From Methylobacterium currus (GTDB lineage: Bacteria > Pseudomonadota > Alphaproteobacteria > Rhizobiales > Beijerinckiaceae): DNA of 64,000 nucleotides. Within the stretch, counting starts at the first letter, position 1. Every line of letters begins with the position of its first letter. Below are positions 9,649 to 17,420 of the stretch, in pieces. The DNA lies in contig NZ_CP028843.1 in assembly GCF_003058325.1 (NCBI RefSeq), positions 394,501 through 458,500 of the forward strand, written 5' to 3'. Below the pieces are notes generated by a model that worked only from the letters and a program-made list of their open reading frames with translations, was not told the origin of the DNA and did no database searches. A program made the position numbers and the translations under genes.

Positions 9649-11322
9649 ATGCTGGTTCAGCTCGCGATCCGCGACATCGTCCTGATCGATAAGCTCGAGC
9701 TGAACTTTCGCGAAGGCCTGAGCGTCCTGACCGGGGAGACCGGCGCCGGCAAGTCGATCCTCCTCGATGCCTTCACCCTGGCGCTGGGCGGGCGCGGCGA
9801 CGGGCGCCTGGTGCGCCAGGGCGAGGCGCAAGGCCAGGTCACGGCGGTGTTCGACGTGCCCGCCGATCATCCGGCCCGGGCGCTCGCGGCCGCCGCCGAG
9901 ATCGACACCGAGGGCGACCTGATCCTGCGCCGGGTCCAGGTCGCGGACGGCCGCACCCGCGCCTTCGTCAACGACCAGCCGGTCGGCGTGCAGGTCCTGC
10001 GCGCCATCGGGGCGGCCCTCGTCGAGATCCACGGCCAGCACGACGACCGGGCGCTCTCGGATTCCACCACGCACCGGGCGATCCTCGACGCCTTCGGGGG
10101 TCTGGGAAGCCGTCAGGCCGCAGTGGCGGACAGTGCGCGCCGGGTGCGCCAGGCCCGCAACGCCCTCAACGAGCATCGCGCCCGGGTCGAGGCCGCCCGC
10201 AAGGAGGTCGATTTCCTGCGCCATGCCGTCGAGGAGCTGGCCGCCCTCGATCCGAAGGCCGGTGAGGAGACCGAGCTCGCCGAGCGCCGCACCATGATGC
10301 AGCAGGGCGAGAAGGTCGCCCGCGAACTCAACGAGGCCCTCGACGCCGTTGCCGGCCAGGGCTCGCCCACAGCCCATCTCTCGGCGGCGCTCCGCAAGCT
10401 CGAACGGCGGGCGGCCCAGGCGCCGGGCCTCGTCGAGCCCAGCATCAATGCCCTCGACAACGCCCTCGTCGCCCTCGACGAGGCCCGCACCAGCCTGGAG
10501 GACGCCCTGCAGGCGGCGGAGTTCGATCCGCGCGAGCTGGAGCGGGTCGAGGAGCGCCTGTTCGGCCTGCGCGCCGCGGCACGAAAGTACAATGTCGCGG
10601 TCGACGACCTCGCGGCCTTGCGCGAGCGCTACGAAGGCGACGTGGCGGTGATCGATGCCGGCGAGGAGGCTCTCGGCAGGCTGGAGGCCGATCTCGCCAG
10701 CGCCGACGCGGCCTATCTCGAGAAGGCGGGCGCCTTGAGCAAGGGACGGCGCAAGGCGGCGGCCGCCCTCGACAAGGCAGTGCAGGCCGAGTTGCCGCCG
10801 CTGAAGCTGGAGCGCGCCCGCTTCATCACCGAGATCGCCACCGATCCGGAGGCTCGTGATCCGGCCGGCCTCGACCGGGTCGAGTTCTGGGCCCAGACCA
10901 ACCCGGGCACCCGGCCCGGCCCGATGATGAAGGTGGCGTCGGGCGGCGAGCTGTCGCGGTTCATGCTCGCCCTCAAGGTCGTGCTGGCCGACAAGGGGTC
11001 GGCCCCGACGCTGATCTTCGACGAGATCGATACCGGTGTCGGCGGCGCGGTGGCGGACGCGATCGGCGCCCGCCTCGCCCGGCTCTCGGCCCGGGTCCAG
11101 ACCGTCGCGGTGACCCATGCGCCGCAGGTCGCCGCCCGCGCCTCGACGCATTTCCTGATCGCCAAGGAAGCGGTGAAGGGGTCCGACCGGGTCGCCACGC
11201 GGGTCAAGCCTCTCGCGGCGATGCCGCGCCAGGAGGAGATCGCCCGCATGCTGGCCGGCGCGACGGTGACCGAGGAGGCCCGCGCCGCCGCGGCCCGGCT
11301 GCTCCAGGCAGCGTCGGCCTGA
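9649..11322 (+). CDS. recN: DNA repair protein RecN
   Basis: A 557-residue SMC-like ATPase acting in recombinational double-strand break repair. Walker A (GETGAGKS) is at residues 28-35. A central coiled-coil region (about 150-370) is followed by the ABC signature SGGELSRFMLALK and Walker B LIFDEIDTGVGG. It follows bamD by 112 bp. ligA, which often follows recN in relatives, is absent here; the stress-response locus comes next. Confidence 0.96.
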   Translation: MLVQLAIRDIVLIDKLELNFREGLSVLTGETGAGKSILLDAFTLALGGRGDGRLVRQGEAQGQVTAVFDVPADHPARALAAAAEIDTEGDLILRRVQVADGRTRAFVNDQPVGVQVLRAIGAALVEIHGQHDDRALSDSTTHRAILDAFGGLGSRQAAVADSARRVRQARNALNEHRARVEAARKEVDFLRHAVEELAALDPKAGEETELAERRTMMQQGEKVARELNEALDAVAGQGSPTAHLSAALRKLERRAAQAPGLVEPSINALDNALVALDEARTSLEDALQAAEFDPRELERVEERLFGLRAAARKYNVAVDDLAALRERYEGDVAVIDAGEEALGRLEADLASADAAYLEKAGALSKGRRKAAAALDKAVQAELPPLKLERARFITEIATDPEARDPAGLDRVEFWAQTNPGTRPGPMMKVASGGELSRFMLALKVVLADKGSAPTLIFDEIDTGVGGAVADAIGARLARLSARVQTVAVTHAPQVAARASTHFLIAKEAVKGSDRVATRVKPLAAMPRQEEIARMLAGATVTEEARAAAARLLQAASA

Positions 11323-11541
11323 CGCGCGGCTCCGTCCGAAGGCGTCACGCCTCCCGACAGACATCATGCCATCGCGCCTTCGCATCGACGTGTCGATGCG
11401 AAGGCGTCCGGCGCATCGGCGCCAGCGCCCGTTCGGGCTTAGCCAGCGCCTTCGAACGAGCCAGTTCGAAAGCGCGGCGGTATTACTGTACGGTTAAGCT
11501 CTCGGGGTGATTCGCGAGGCGTCCATCAGCGCCGCCGACAT
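11323..11541 (+). other. Intergenic region after recN with hairpins
   Basis: The gap from recN to the NepR-like gene is 334 bp. This part holds a strong hairpin at 11375-11406 (listed separately) and an imperfect one at 11446-11475 (GCGCCTTCGAAC pairing GTTCGAAAGCGC with one mismatch). No gene is convincing. Confidence 0.5.
11375..11406 (+). terminator. Strong 15-bp palindrome after recN
   Basis: CGCCTTCGCATCGAC is followed by two bases and its exact reverse complement, a perfect 15-bp stem. There is no T tract, so if it ends recN transcription it is not a classical intrinsic terminator. It may instead protect the mRNA 3' end or be a DNA-level palindrome. Confidence 0.5.
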
Positions 11542-11577
11542 GGTGAACAAAGAACAAATTTTAACGGTTTGTTTACC
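11542..11577 (+). promoter_or_regulatory. AT-rich inverted repeat upstream of the NepR-like gene
   Basis: GGTGAACAAA (11542-11551) and TTTGTTTACC (11568-11577) form a 10-bp inverted repeat with one G-T pair around 16 AT-rich bases. Inside is TTAA-N7-TTTA, one base off the CtrA box TTAA-N7-TTAA. The island stands out in GC-rich surroundings and lies about 80 bp upstream of the ATG at 11657, so it is a plausible operator or promoter. Confidence 0.4.
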
Positions 11578-11656
11578 ATGCCCGGGGAGACTGCTTCATC
11601 TCGGCACGGGTCAGCCTTCCCTCGGATTCGTGCAATGGCACAGGGCCGGTGGTCCC

Positions 11657-11860
11657 ATGAAGCAGGAAGTGAGTGCGTCCCGGGAGACCGTCCAGGATCC
11701 GGTCCTGCCGGCCATCTGCGTCGAAGCGCAGCATCGGCTCGGGCGGACGTTGCGATCGCTCTACGAACGCACGGTGGACGGCCAACCCATCCCCCTCGAT
11801 CAGGTCGACCTGTTGCTGCGCCTGCGGCATCGCGAGCGCGAGATGCAGCGCCAGCGCTGA
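11657..11860 (+). CDS. NepR-like small protein (possible second anti-sigma factor)
   Basis: A 67-residue protein whose core (RLGRTLRSLYERTVDGQPIP, then VDLLLRL) lines up with the core of the NepR encoded at 12758-13009 (RIGSHLRAMYDELMQQPIP, then VDLIAEL), with a single one-residue insertion. NepR binds the EcfG sigma factor and, during stress, phosphorylated PhyR. The start is the ATG at 11657; the open frame upstream has no homology. It lacks the extended acidic N-terminus of the canonical copy. No EcfG promoter was found before it, unlike its neighbours. It is probably a NepR paralogue with a modified partner range. The alignment is by eye. Confidence 0.6.
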   Translation: MKQEVSASRETVQDPVLPAICVEAQHRLGRTLRSLYERTVDGQPIPLDQVDLLLRLRHREREMQRQR

Positions 11861-11974
11861 CGGGCGATCGCCCTGATATCGATGGTGAGCGTGGAACGCT
11901 CCGCCGGATGGCGGAGCGGAAGGCGAGGAAGCGGACCGTCGCGGTCCCGCCCCCTTTGGTATGGCTCTCCTTGG

Positions 11975-12089
11975 TCCGGTCCCGTGAGGGACCGGCACCC
12001 GGTCCCGTGAGGGACCGGCACCCGGTCCCGTGAGGGACCGGCACCCGGTCCCGTGAGGGACCGGCACCCGGTCCCGTGAGGGACCGGCA
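11975..12089. repeat. Five-unit tandem array of 23-bp hairpins with GTGA loops
   Basis: Five consecutive 23-bp units (11975, 11998, 12021, 12044 and 12067) are identical except for the first base of unit 1. Each contains a perfect 8-bp stem (CCGGTCCC / GGGACCGG) closed by GTGA. On the plus-strand RNA each unit would be a stable hairpin with a GNRA tetraloop. The array lies between two convergent small genes, the NepR-like gene and the small membrane protein gene. Confidence 0.95.
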
Positions 12090-12101
12090 GGGGAGGGCGG
12101 C

Positions 12102-12302
12102 TCAGCGACGCCGGCGGTCGCGCACCCGCACCGGAACGAGGACCGGCGCCTGCTGGGCCCGCCCACCGGCGAGCGCGAGAGCACCCGCGAGACCGAGCGC
12201 CGCGATCACCCCGGCGACCACCATCGGCGAGGCCGTGAGAAGACCCGCCAGCAGGGCGAGCAGCACGAGGCCGGCACGCAGGGCATTGGAACGGATCATC
12301 AT
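12102..12302 (-). CDS. Small two-helix membrane protein, EcfG-regulated
   Basis: A 66-residue protein with two hydrophobic helices (about residues 9-25 and 27-46) and a strongly basic tail. No family was recognised. The ATG at 12302 is preceded by GGAGG at four bases; the next ATG at 12299 is also possible. A perfect EcfG-type promoter lies 27-52 bp upstream (12329-12354), so it is very likely a general-stress gene. The hairpin array begins 12 bp beyond its stop codon. Confidence 0.68.
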   Translation of the reverse strand: MMIRSNALRAGLVLLALLAGLLTASPMVVAGVIAALGLAGALALAGGRAQQAPVLVPVRVRDRRRR

Positions 12303-12328
12303 CAAGCCTCCATCCAGACGCCGGTGAG

Positions 12329-12354
12329 AACGTGTGGCGCGAAACCGGAGTTCC
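12329..12354 (-). promoter_or_regulatory. EcfG-type promoter of the small membrane protein gene
   Basis: The minus strand reads GGAAC-N17-CGTT, matching the -35 and -10 elements of the alphaproteobacterial general-stress sigma factor. The -10 element is about 27 bp upstream of the ATG at 12302. Confidence 0.78.
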
Positions 12355-12423
12355 GCCCGGCCGCTCCCCGGCCGTATCAGGAATGTGGGGTGCCCGACCC
12401 GATTGCGCTACCTGCGACAAAGC

Positions 12424-12448
12424 GGAACCCAAGGTCATGCTTGACGTT
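12424..12448 (+). promoter_or_regulatory. EcfG-type promoter of the DUF1328 gene
   Basis: The plus strand reads GGAAC-N16-CGTT, a perfect consensus. The -10 element ends 54 bp before the ATG at 12503. It is divergent from the promoter at 12329-12354. Confidence 0.82.
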
Positions 12449-12502
12449 GTCTGCTCACGATCGGCCGAGGGCCGAGAGAATCAGATAACAGAGGGTCTCG
12501 CC

Positions 12503-12679
12503 ATGCTGGGTTGGGCTGTCACTTTCCTCGTCGTGGCCCTGGTCGCCGCGCTGTTCGGGTTCGGCGGCATCGCCGGCACCGCGGTCGAGGCCGCCAAGCT
12601 CATTTTCTTCGTCGCCGTCGTGCTGTTCGCCATTTCGGCCGTGGTCGGCCTGATGCGGGGCCGCTCGCCGACGCTCTGA
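12503..12679 (+). CDS. DUF1328 small membrane protein (YtjA-like)
   Basis: A 58-residue inner-membrane protein with two hydrophobic helices and the family pattern MLGWAVTFLVVALVAALFGFGGIA. DUF1328 members are short, widespread in proteobacteria and often stress-induced, with no defined biochemical role. The start is the ATG at 12503 with GAGGG about eight bases upstream. A perfect EcfG promoter precedes it, placing it in the PhyR-NepR regulon. Confidence 0.88.
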   Translation: MLGWAVTFLVVALVAALFGFGGIAGTAVEAAKLIFFVAVVLFAISAVVGLMRGRSPTL

Positions 12680-12757
12680 CGTCGGCCGACGACGTCCTCA
12701 CGATGACTTTGCGCCGTCCCTCCCACGAGGGGCGGCGTCACTGCGAGGCGGCCTCCG

Positions 12758-13009
12758 TCACGACTCGGTCGGCGGCCCCTCGGGTGCCTCCCGGGCCGCG
12801 CTGCGCTCGAGCTCGGCGATGAGATCGACGAATCGGTCGGGAATAGGCTGCTGCATCAGCTCGTCATACATCGCACGCAGGTGCGAGCCGATGCGCCCCT
12901 GGACGCTGCGGTCGAGGGCGGGCTGCTCGGGCCCGGCGGCAGGGTCATCCGCGGGATCGTCCTCTTGCCGGGGCGCCCGCGGGCCCTGCATCCCCTTGCC
13001 TTCGATCAT
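12758..13009 (-). CDS. nepR: Anti-sigma factor NepR
   Basis: NepR holds the EcfG sigma factor inactive; phosphorylated PhyR titrates it away under stress. The 83-residue protein has the NepR core near residues 39-68 (RIGSHLRAMYDELMQQPIP, then DRFVDLIAEL) and acidic flanks. The start is the ATG at 13009. It is divergent from phyR, each with its own perfect EcfG promoter in the shared 189-bp spacer, giving positive autoregulation. In many relatives ecfG follows nepR; here a convergent DUF1328 gene follows and no ecfG is in the window. Confidence 0.92.
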   Translation of the reverse strand: MIEGKGMQGPRAPRQEDDPADDPAAGPEQPALDRSVQGRIGSHLRAMYDELMQQPIPDRFVDLIAELERSAAREAPEGPPTES

Positions 13010-13092
13010 ACCGTTCCCCTTCGCCCGTCCTGGACACGCGGACAGGGCGATGCCATGGCGCCCGGTATGCCGGGTCGCGCGCTTGCGGCGAC

Positions 13093-13117
13093 AACGCACG
13101 CCAGCGCAGTCAGTTCC
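13093..13117 (-). promoter_or_regulatory. EcfG-type promoter of nepR
   Basis: The minus strand reads GGAAC-N16-CGTT exactly. The -10 element is about 84 bp upstream of the nepR ATG. It lies back-to-back with the phyR promoter, 10 bp away. Confidence 0.83.
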
Positions 13118-13127
13118 GCTCCGGTCC

Positions 13128-13152
13128 GGAACGAACGCGCCTTTGCGGCGTT
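13128..13152 (+). promoter_or_regulatory. EcfG-type promoter of phyR
   Basis: The plus strand reads GGAAC-N16-CGTT exactly, ending 46 bp upstream of the phyR ATG. This implies that the stress response amplifies its own activator. Confidence 0.85.
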
Positions 13153-13198
13153 GTGGCGTGAGGGCCGACGCGCGAACGACAACACCAAGGGGACATGA

Positions 13199-14002
13199 AT
13201 GTCGACAGCACAACTCGTGGTGCAGCACCTGCCTTACCTGCGCCGCTACGCGCGCGCCCTCACGGGCAGCCAGGTGGCCGGCGATGCCTACGTGGCCGCG
13301 ACGCTCGAGACGCTCGTGAACGAGCCCGAGACTCTCGGGCGCAGCACCAACGTCAAGGCCGACCTGTTCCGCGTCTTCACCCGGATCTGGAACTCGCTCT
13401 CCGTCAACGGCCAGACCGAGCAGGCGCAGCATGACCTGCCGGCCGAAGTGCGGCTGGGCCAGATCACCCCGCTGCCGCGCCAGGCCTTCCTGCTCTCCTG
13501 CCTCGAAGGCTTCTCCGAGGAGGACGCCGCCACGATCCTGGGCGTCGACGTCTCGGAGGTCCGCGACCTCGTCGACGAGGCCGGCCGCGAGCTCGCCGCC
13601 GACATGGCGACCGAGATCCTCATCATCGAGGACGAGCCGCTGATCGCCATGGATCTCGAGGCCCTGGTGGAGGGCCTCGGCCACAACGTCACGGGCGTCG
13701 CCCGCACCCGCACCGAGGCGGTCAAGCTCGCCTCGACCAAGCGCCCCGGCCTGATCCTCGCCGACATCCAGCTCGCCGACGGGTCCTCGGGCCTCGACGC
13801 GGTCAACGACCTCCTGAAGTCGTTCGAGGTGCCGGTGATCTTCATCACCGCCTATCCGGAGCGCTTCCTCACCGGCGAGCGGCCCGAGCCGGCCTTCCTC
13901 ATCGCCAAGCCGTTCCAGCCCGCCAACGTCTCGGCGGTGATCAGCCAGGCTTTGTTCTTCCAGCAGAGCGCCCGCCGCCGCGAGGCCCGCGCGAGCGCCT
14001 GA
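13199..14002 (+). CDS. phyR: General stress response regulator PhyR
   Basis: PhyR is the anti-anti-sigma response regulator of the alphaproteobacterial general stress response. The 267-residue protein has an N-terminal sigma-factor-like domain (residues 1-135) that mimics EcfG to bind NepR. A receiver domain follows (about 138-257) with acidic pocket residues in IIEDE, phosphoacceptor D189 in LILADIQL, and conserved Thr and Lys in the VIFITAYPER and IAKPF segments. Length and layout match Methylobacterium PhyR. No cognate HWE-type sensor kinase gene is seen in the window. Confidence 0.97.
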   Translation: MSTAQLVVQHLPYLRRYARALTGSQVAGDAYVAATLETLVNEPETLGRSTNVKADLFRVFTRIWNSLSVNGQTEQAQHDLPAEVRLGQITPLPRQAFLLSCLEGFSEEDAATILGVDVSEVRDLVDEAGRELAADMATEILIIEDEPLIAMDLEALVEGLGHNVTGVARTRTEAVKLASTKRPGLILADIQLADGSSGLDAVNDLLKSFEVPVIFITAYPERFLTGERPEPAFLIAKPFQPANVSAVISQALFFQQSARRREARASA

Positions 14003-14032
14003 GGCCGCCCCACGGCGCGCGATCCGAGACAG

Positions 14033-14070
14033 GAGGCCCCGGGCCCGCCCATGGCGGGTGCCGGGGCCTC
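14033..14070 (+). terminator. Terminator hairpin after phyR
   Basis: GAGGCCCCGG (14033-14042) pairs with CCGGGGCCTC (14061-14070), and an inner CCCGCC/GGCGGG extends the stem. GTCGTT follows rather than a long T tract. It lies about 30 bp after the phyR stop and before the convergent L,D-transpeptidase gene. Confidence 0.65.
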
Positions 14071-14128
14071 GTCGTTCCGGCGAACCGCCCGCCTTCGCGT
14101 CGCCGGAGGCCTGGCGACCCCCACTAGG

Positions 14129-14773
14129 CTACGCCCGGTACTTCCCGTGCCGCTTCACCAGCACGGTCGTGCCGACCGGCACGCGATTGTAGAGATCGAC
14201 CACGTCCTCGTTGAGCATGCGCACGCAGCCCGAGGACATCTGCTCGCCGATGCTCCAGGGCTCGTTGGTGCCGTGGATGCGGAACAGGATGTCGCGGCCG
14301 CCCTGGTAGAGGTAGAGGGCGCGGGCACCCAGCGGGTTGTCGAGGCCGCCCTTGCGCAGGCGCGGCAGGTCGGGGTTGAGGCTGACCATCTTGGCGGTCG
14401 GCCCCCAGTCGGGCCAGACGCCCTTGCGGCCGACCGTGGCGGTGCCCTTCCACGAGAAGCCGAGCTTGCCGACGCCGACGCCGTAGCGGAGCGCCTGCCC
14501 GCCCTCCTGCACGAGGTAGAGGAAGCGCTCGTCGATATCGACCACGACGGTGCCGGGCTTCTCCAGGCCCGTATAGGCGACGGTCTGGCGCCGGTATTTC
14601 GGATCCATCCGGCTGCGGTCGACCAGCGGCACGTCGTAGGGCTGGTCGGGCATGCTGCCGATGTACCAGGCCGCGTCCGGATCCACCGCGGCGACGTTCG
14701 CGGGCCCGCGGGCATTGCAGGCCGCGAGCGGCAGCCCGGCGAGGAGGGCGAGGACGAGACGGCGCGGGAGCAT
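14129..14773 (-). CDS. L,D-transpeptidase (YkuD family), lipoprotein
   Basis: A 214-residue periplasmic enzyme of the ErfK/YbiS/YkuD type, which makes 3-3 peptidoglycan crosslinks or attaches proteins to peptidoglycan. The catalytic block is IHGTNEP followed by SSGCVRM, with the active Cys in SSGCVR. The start is the ATG at 14773 and opens a lipoprotein signal (LALLAGLPLAAC), so the protein is probably membrane-anchored. It is convergent with phyR. Confidence 0.9.
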   Translation of the reverse strand: MLPRRLVLALLAGLPLAACNARGPANVAAVDPDAAWYIGSMPDQPYDVPLVDRSRMDPKYRRQTVAYTGLEKPGTVVVDIDERFLYLVQEGGQALRYGVGVGKLGFSWKGTATVGRKGVWPDWGPTAKMVSLNPDLPRLRKGGLDNPLGARALYLYQGGRDILFRIHGTNEPWSIGEQMSSGCVRMLNEDVVDLYNRVPVGTTVLVKRHGKYRA

Positions 14774-14891
14774 GCGGGCGTGACCTTTCGGCAGGGGTGT
14801 CGTCCCATGCCTAGCCGCTCCGGGTCGCACAGGTTGTGTCCTCCCGGACGCAACGCCGGAGAAACCCGGCGGCGAAAATCAGGCACGCGCC

Positions 14892-17294
14892 TCAGGCCGC
14901 GGCCACCCAGGGCACCGTGGAGGCCGCGACCAGTCGCCGGATCTCCTCCGCCGGCACCGGCCGGCTGAACAGGAAGCCCTGCACCTCGTCGCAGCCGCTG
15001 CGGTGCAGGGCGGTGAGCTGCGCCGCGGTCTCGACGCCCTCCGCCAAGGTGGTGATGCCGAGGCTGGCGCCGAGCCCGATCACCGCCTGCACGATCGCGC
15101 CGGCCGTGGCTTCGCGGCCCAGCGCCGCGGTGAACGAGCGGTCGATCTTGATCTTGTCGAACGGGAAGGCCCGCAGGTAGCTCAGGGACGCGTAGCCGGT
15201 GCCGAAATCGTCGATGGCGATGCGCAGCCCGAGACCGCGCAGCCGGTGCAGCACCGCGATGTTGGCGGTGCTCTCCTCCAGCATCACCTGCTCGGTGATC
15301 TCGAGTTCGAGCCGCGCCGGGTCGAGGCCCGACTCGGTGAGCACCCGCGCCACGGTGCCGACGAGGTCGGGGGTGCGGAACTGTGCCGGCGAGAGATTGA
15401 CGGCGACCCGCACGGCCTCCGGCCAGCCGGCGGCCTCCCGGCAGGCTCGCCGCAGCACCCATTCGCCCAAGGTTGCGATCATCCCGGTCTCCTCCGCGAC
15501 CGGGATGAACTCTCCCGGCGAGACGAAGCCCCGCTCCGGATGGCGCCAGCGCAGGAGCGCCTCGCACCCCGTCACCGCGAGGCTGCCCGTGGCGACGAGG
15601 GGCTGGTAATGGACCTCCAGCGACTCGGCGGCGATGGCCGCGCGCAGGTCGCGCTCGAGGGCGCGGCGGCTCTGCAGCGCCGCGTCCATGGCGGGCTCGA
15701 ACAGGCGCCGCGTGCGCCGTCCGTCGGCCTTGGCGGCGTAGAGGGCCGTGTCGGCCTTGCGCAGGAGCGCGTCGGGGTCGTCGCCGTGCTCGGGCGCGAG
15801 CGCGATGCCGATGCTGACCCCGATCGTGACGTCCTGGCCCTCGAGCGCGAAGGGCCGGCCGAGGGCGGCGATGATCCGGTCGGCGAGGCCGAGCACCGCG
15901 TCCCGCCCGGCAGGCCTGAGGACCGCGAACTCGTCGCCGCCGAGCCGCGCCACCAGCCCGTCGGCGTCGAGGCAGGCGCGCAGGCGCTCGGCGACCTGGC
16001 GCAGCAGCGCGTCGCCGGCCGGGTGGCCGAGGGTGTCGTTGACGAGCTTGAAATGATCGAGGTCGAGGCAGAGCAGGCCGAGGCGGGTGCCCGCCGCCAT
16101 CGCCTCGGCCAGCCGCCGGTGGAACAGGACCCGGTTCGGCAGCCCGGTCAGGGCGTCGTGAAGGGCCATGTGGGCGATGCGCTGCTCGGCCCGGCGCTGC
16201 TCGGTCACGTCGACGCAGGCGGTCAGGGTGGCGCTCAGGCCCTCGAACGGGATCGGGCCCGAGAAGACCTCGACATCGATCAGGCTGCCGTCCCGGCGGC
16301 GATGGCGCTGGGAGGGGCCCGGGGCGAAGGTCTCCGGGGCCTCTGGTGCGACGAGGTCGCCGGCCGAGAGCCCCAGGAAGTCCTCGCGCGGGAAGCCGTA
16401 ATGGCGGGTGGCCGCGTCGTTCACCGCCAGCACCGCACCGTCCTCGCCCGCGAGCCACATCGGCACCGGGTTGTGCTCGAACAGCAGCCGGGCCGAGGCC
16501 TCCCGCGCCTTCAGGTCGCCGATATCGGTGAGGGTGACGCCGAGCAATTCGCCGATCGCCGCGATCTCGATGCGCAGGTGCAGCACGCTCCCGTCGGGCC
16601 GCGGATAGGAGCCCTCGAAGCTGCTCGTCGTGCCCTCGAGGGCGGCCACCAGGCGCTCCAGCACGGCCGAGCCCCGCAGATGCGGCAGCAACACGGTCAG
16701 GCGCTGCCACTGCGCCGTCTCGACGGTGGCGCGCAGCATCGTGGCCGCGGCAGCGTTGAGGGCGAGGATCCGGAAATCCCGCACCGCACCGCTCGCGTCG
16801 CGCAGGGCCGAGGCGGCCACCATGCCCTGCCGGGTCGAGCGGAACAGGGTCCTGAGGAGGTTCGTCCGCGCGGTCTCGCCGGCGAGGCACAGCAGCACCA
16901 GGTGCCCGCTCTCCCGGGTCGCGAGAGGCAGGCCGAGCATCCCGGTGGTGTAGGCAACGCCGCCCGCCACACGGGCGCAGGGCGCCCGGACCGGCTCGGC
17001 CGCGGCGAGCGCGTCGCCGATGACCTCGCGCAGGGAATGCGCGAGGTCGCCCGGCAGGTCGTCGATGGCGAGACCTGCCCCCGCGCGGCCGAGCCAGCCC
17101 TCGAACGCCTCCCCGATCCAGAGCAGGCGGGGGTGATCGGGCGGCCCGCCCACCAGGGCGGCCCGGCTGGCCATGCGGCCGAGATTGCCGAGGACCAGGT
17201 CCTCGTAGGTGGGCAGCCCGCCGGCGGTGGCCCGGGCGGCACGCCAGCGGTACAGCAGCCCCAGGGTGCCGTCGCTCTTCGCGTTCCCGCCCAT
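14892..17294 (-). CDS. PAS-GGDEF-EAL cyclic-di-GMP protein
   Basis: An 800-residue bifunctional-type protein for cyclic-di-GMP turnover. The N-terminal 260 residues are a variable sensory region with PAS-like segments, then a PAS domain (about 265-362), a GGDEF domain with intact LGGDEF (452-456) and an EAL domain with EALLRWRHP (578-586) and DDFGTGY (695-701). Both catalytic signatures look intact, so either activity is possible. No transmembrane helices are obvious, suggesting a cytosolic sensor. It is monocistronic. Confidence 0.93.
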   Translation of the reverse strand: MGGNAKSDGTLGLLYRWRAARATAGGLPTYEDLVLGNLGRMASRAALVGGPPDHPRLLWIGEAFEGWLGRAGAGLAIDDLPGDLAHSLREVIGDALAAAEPVRAPCARVAGGVAYTTGMLGLPLATRESGHLVLLCLAGETARTNLLRTLFRSTRQGMVAASALRDASGAVRDFRILALNAAAATMLRATVETAQWQRLTVLLPHLRGSAVLERLVAALEGTTSSFEGSYPRPDGSVLHLRIEIAAIGELLGVTLTDIGDLKAREASARLLFEHNPVPMWLAGEDGAVLAVNDAATRHYGFPREDFLGLSAGDLVAPEAPETFAPGPSQRHRRRDGSLIDVEVFSGPIPFEGLSATLTACVDVTEQRRAEQRIAHMALHDALTGLPNRVLFHRRLAEAMAAGTRLGLLCLDLDHFKLVNDTLGHPAGDALLRQVAERLRACLDADGLVARLGGDEFAVLRPAGRDAVLGLADRIIAALGRPFALEGQDVTIGVSIGIALAPEHGDDPDALLRKADTALYAAKADGRRTRRLFEPAMDAALQSRRALERDLRAAIAAESLEVHYQPLVATGSLAVTGCEALLRWRHPERGFVSPGEFIPVAEETGMIATLGEWVLRRACREAAGWPEAVRVAVNLSPAQFRTPDLVGTVARVLTESGLDPARLELEITEQVMLEESTANIAVLHRLRGLGLRIAIDDFGTGYASLSYLRAFPFDKIKIDRSFTAALGREATAGAIVQAVIGLGASLGITTLAEGVETAAQLTALHRSGCDEVQGFLFSRPVPAEEIRRLVAASTVPWVAAA

Positions 17295-17420
17295 CCGATC
17301 CGATCCGCCCGCCGCATCCTCGCGACGGTAGACCTCGCGAGTCTTCCGAAAGGTTAAAGTCAGCCGGATTCTTGAAGAGATCGGCCTGGGCGGGGCGCTA
17401 ACTCTGCGTCGGTGCGGCGG

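Noticed and set aside
11975..12089. CRISPR array
   Set aside because: The 23-bp units follow each other directly without unique spacers, and no cas genes are nearby.
12881..13198. Plus-strand open frame overlapping nepR
   Set aside because: It is antisense to nepR and crosses both divergent EcfG promoters.
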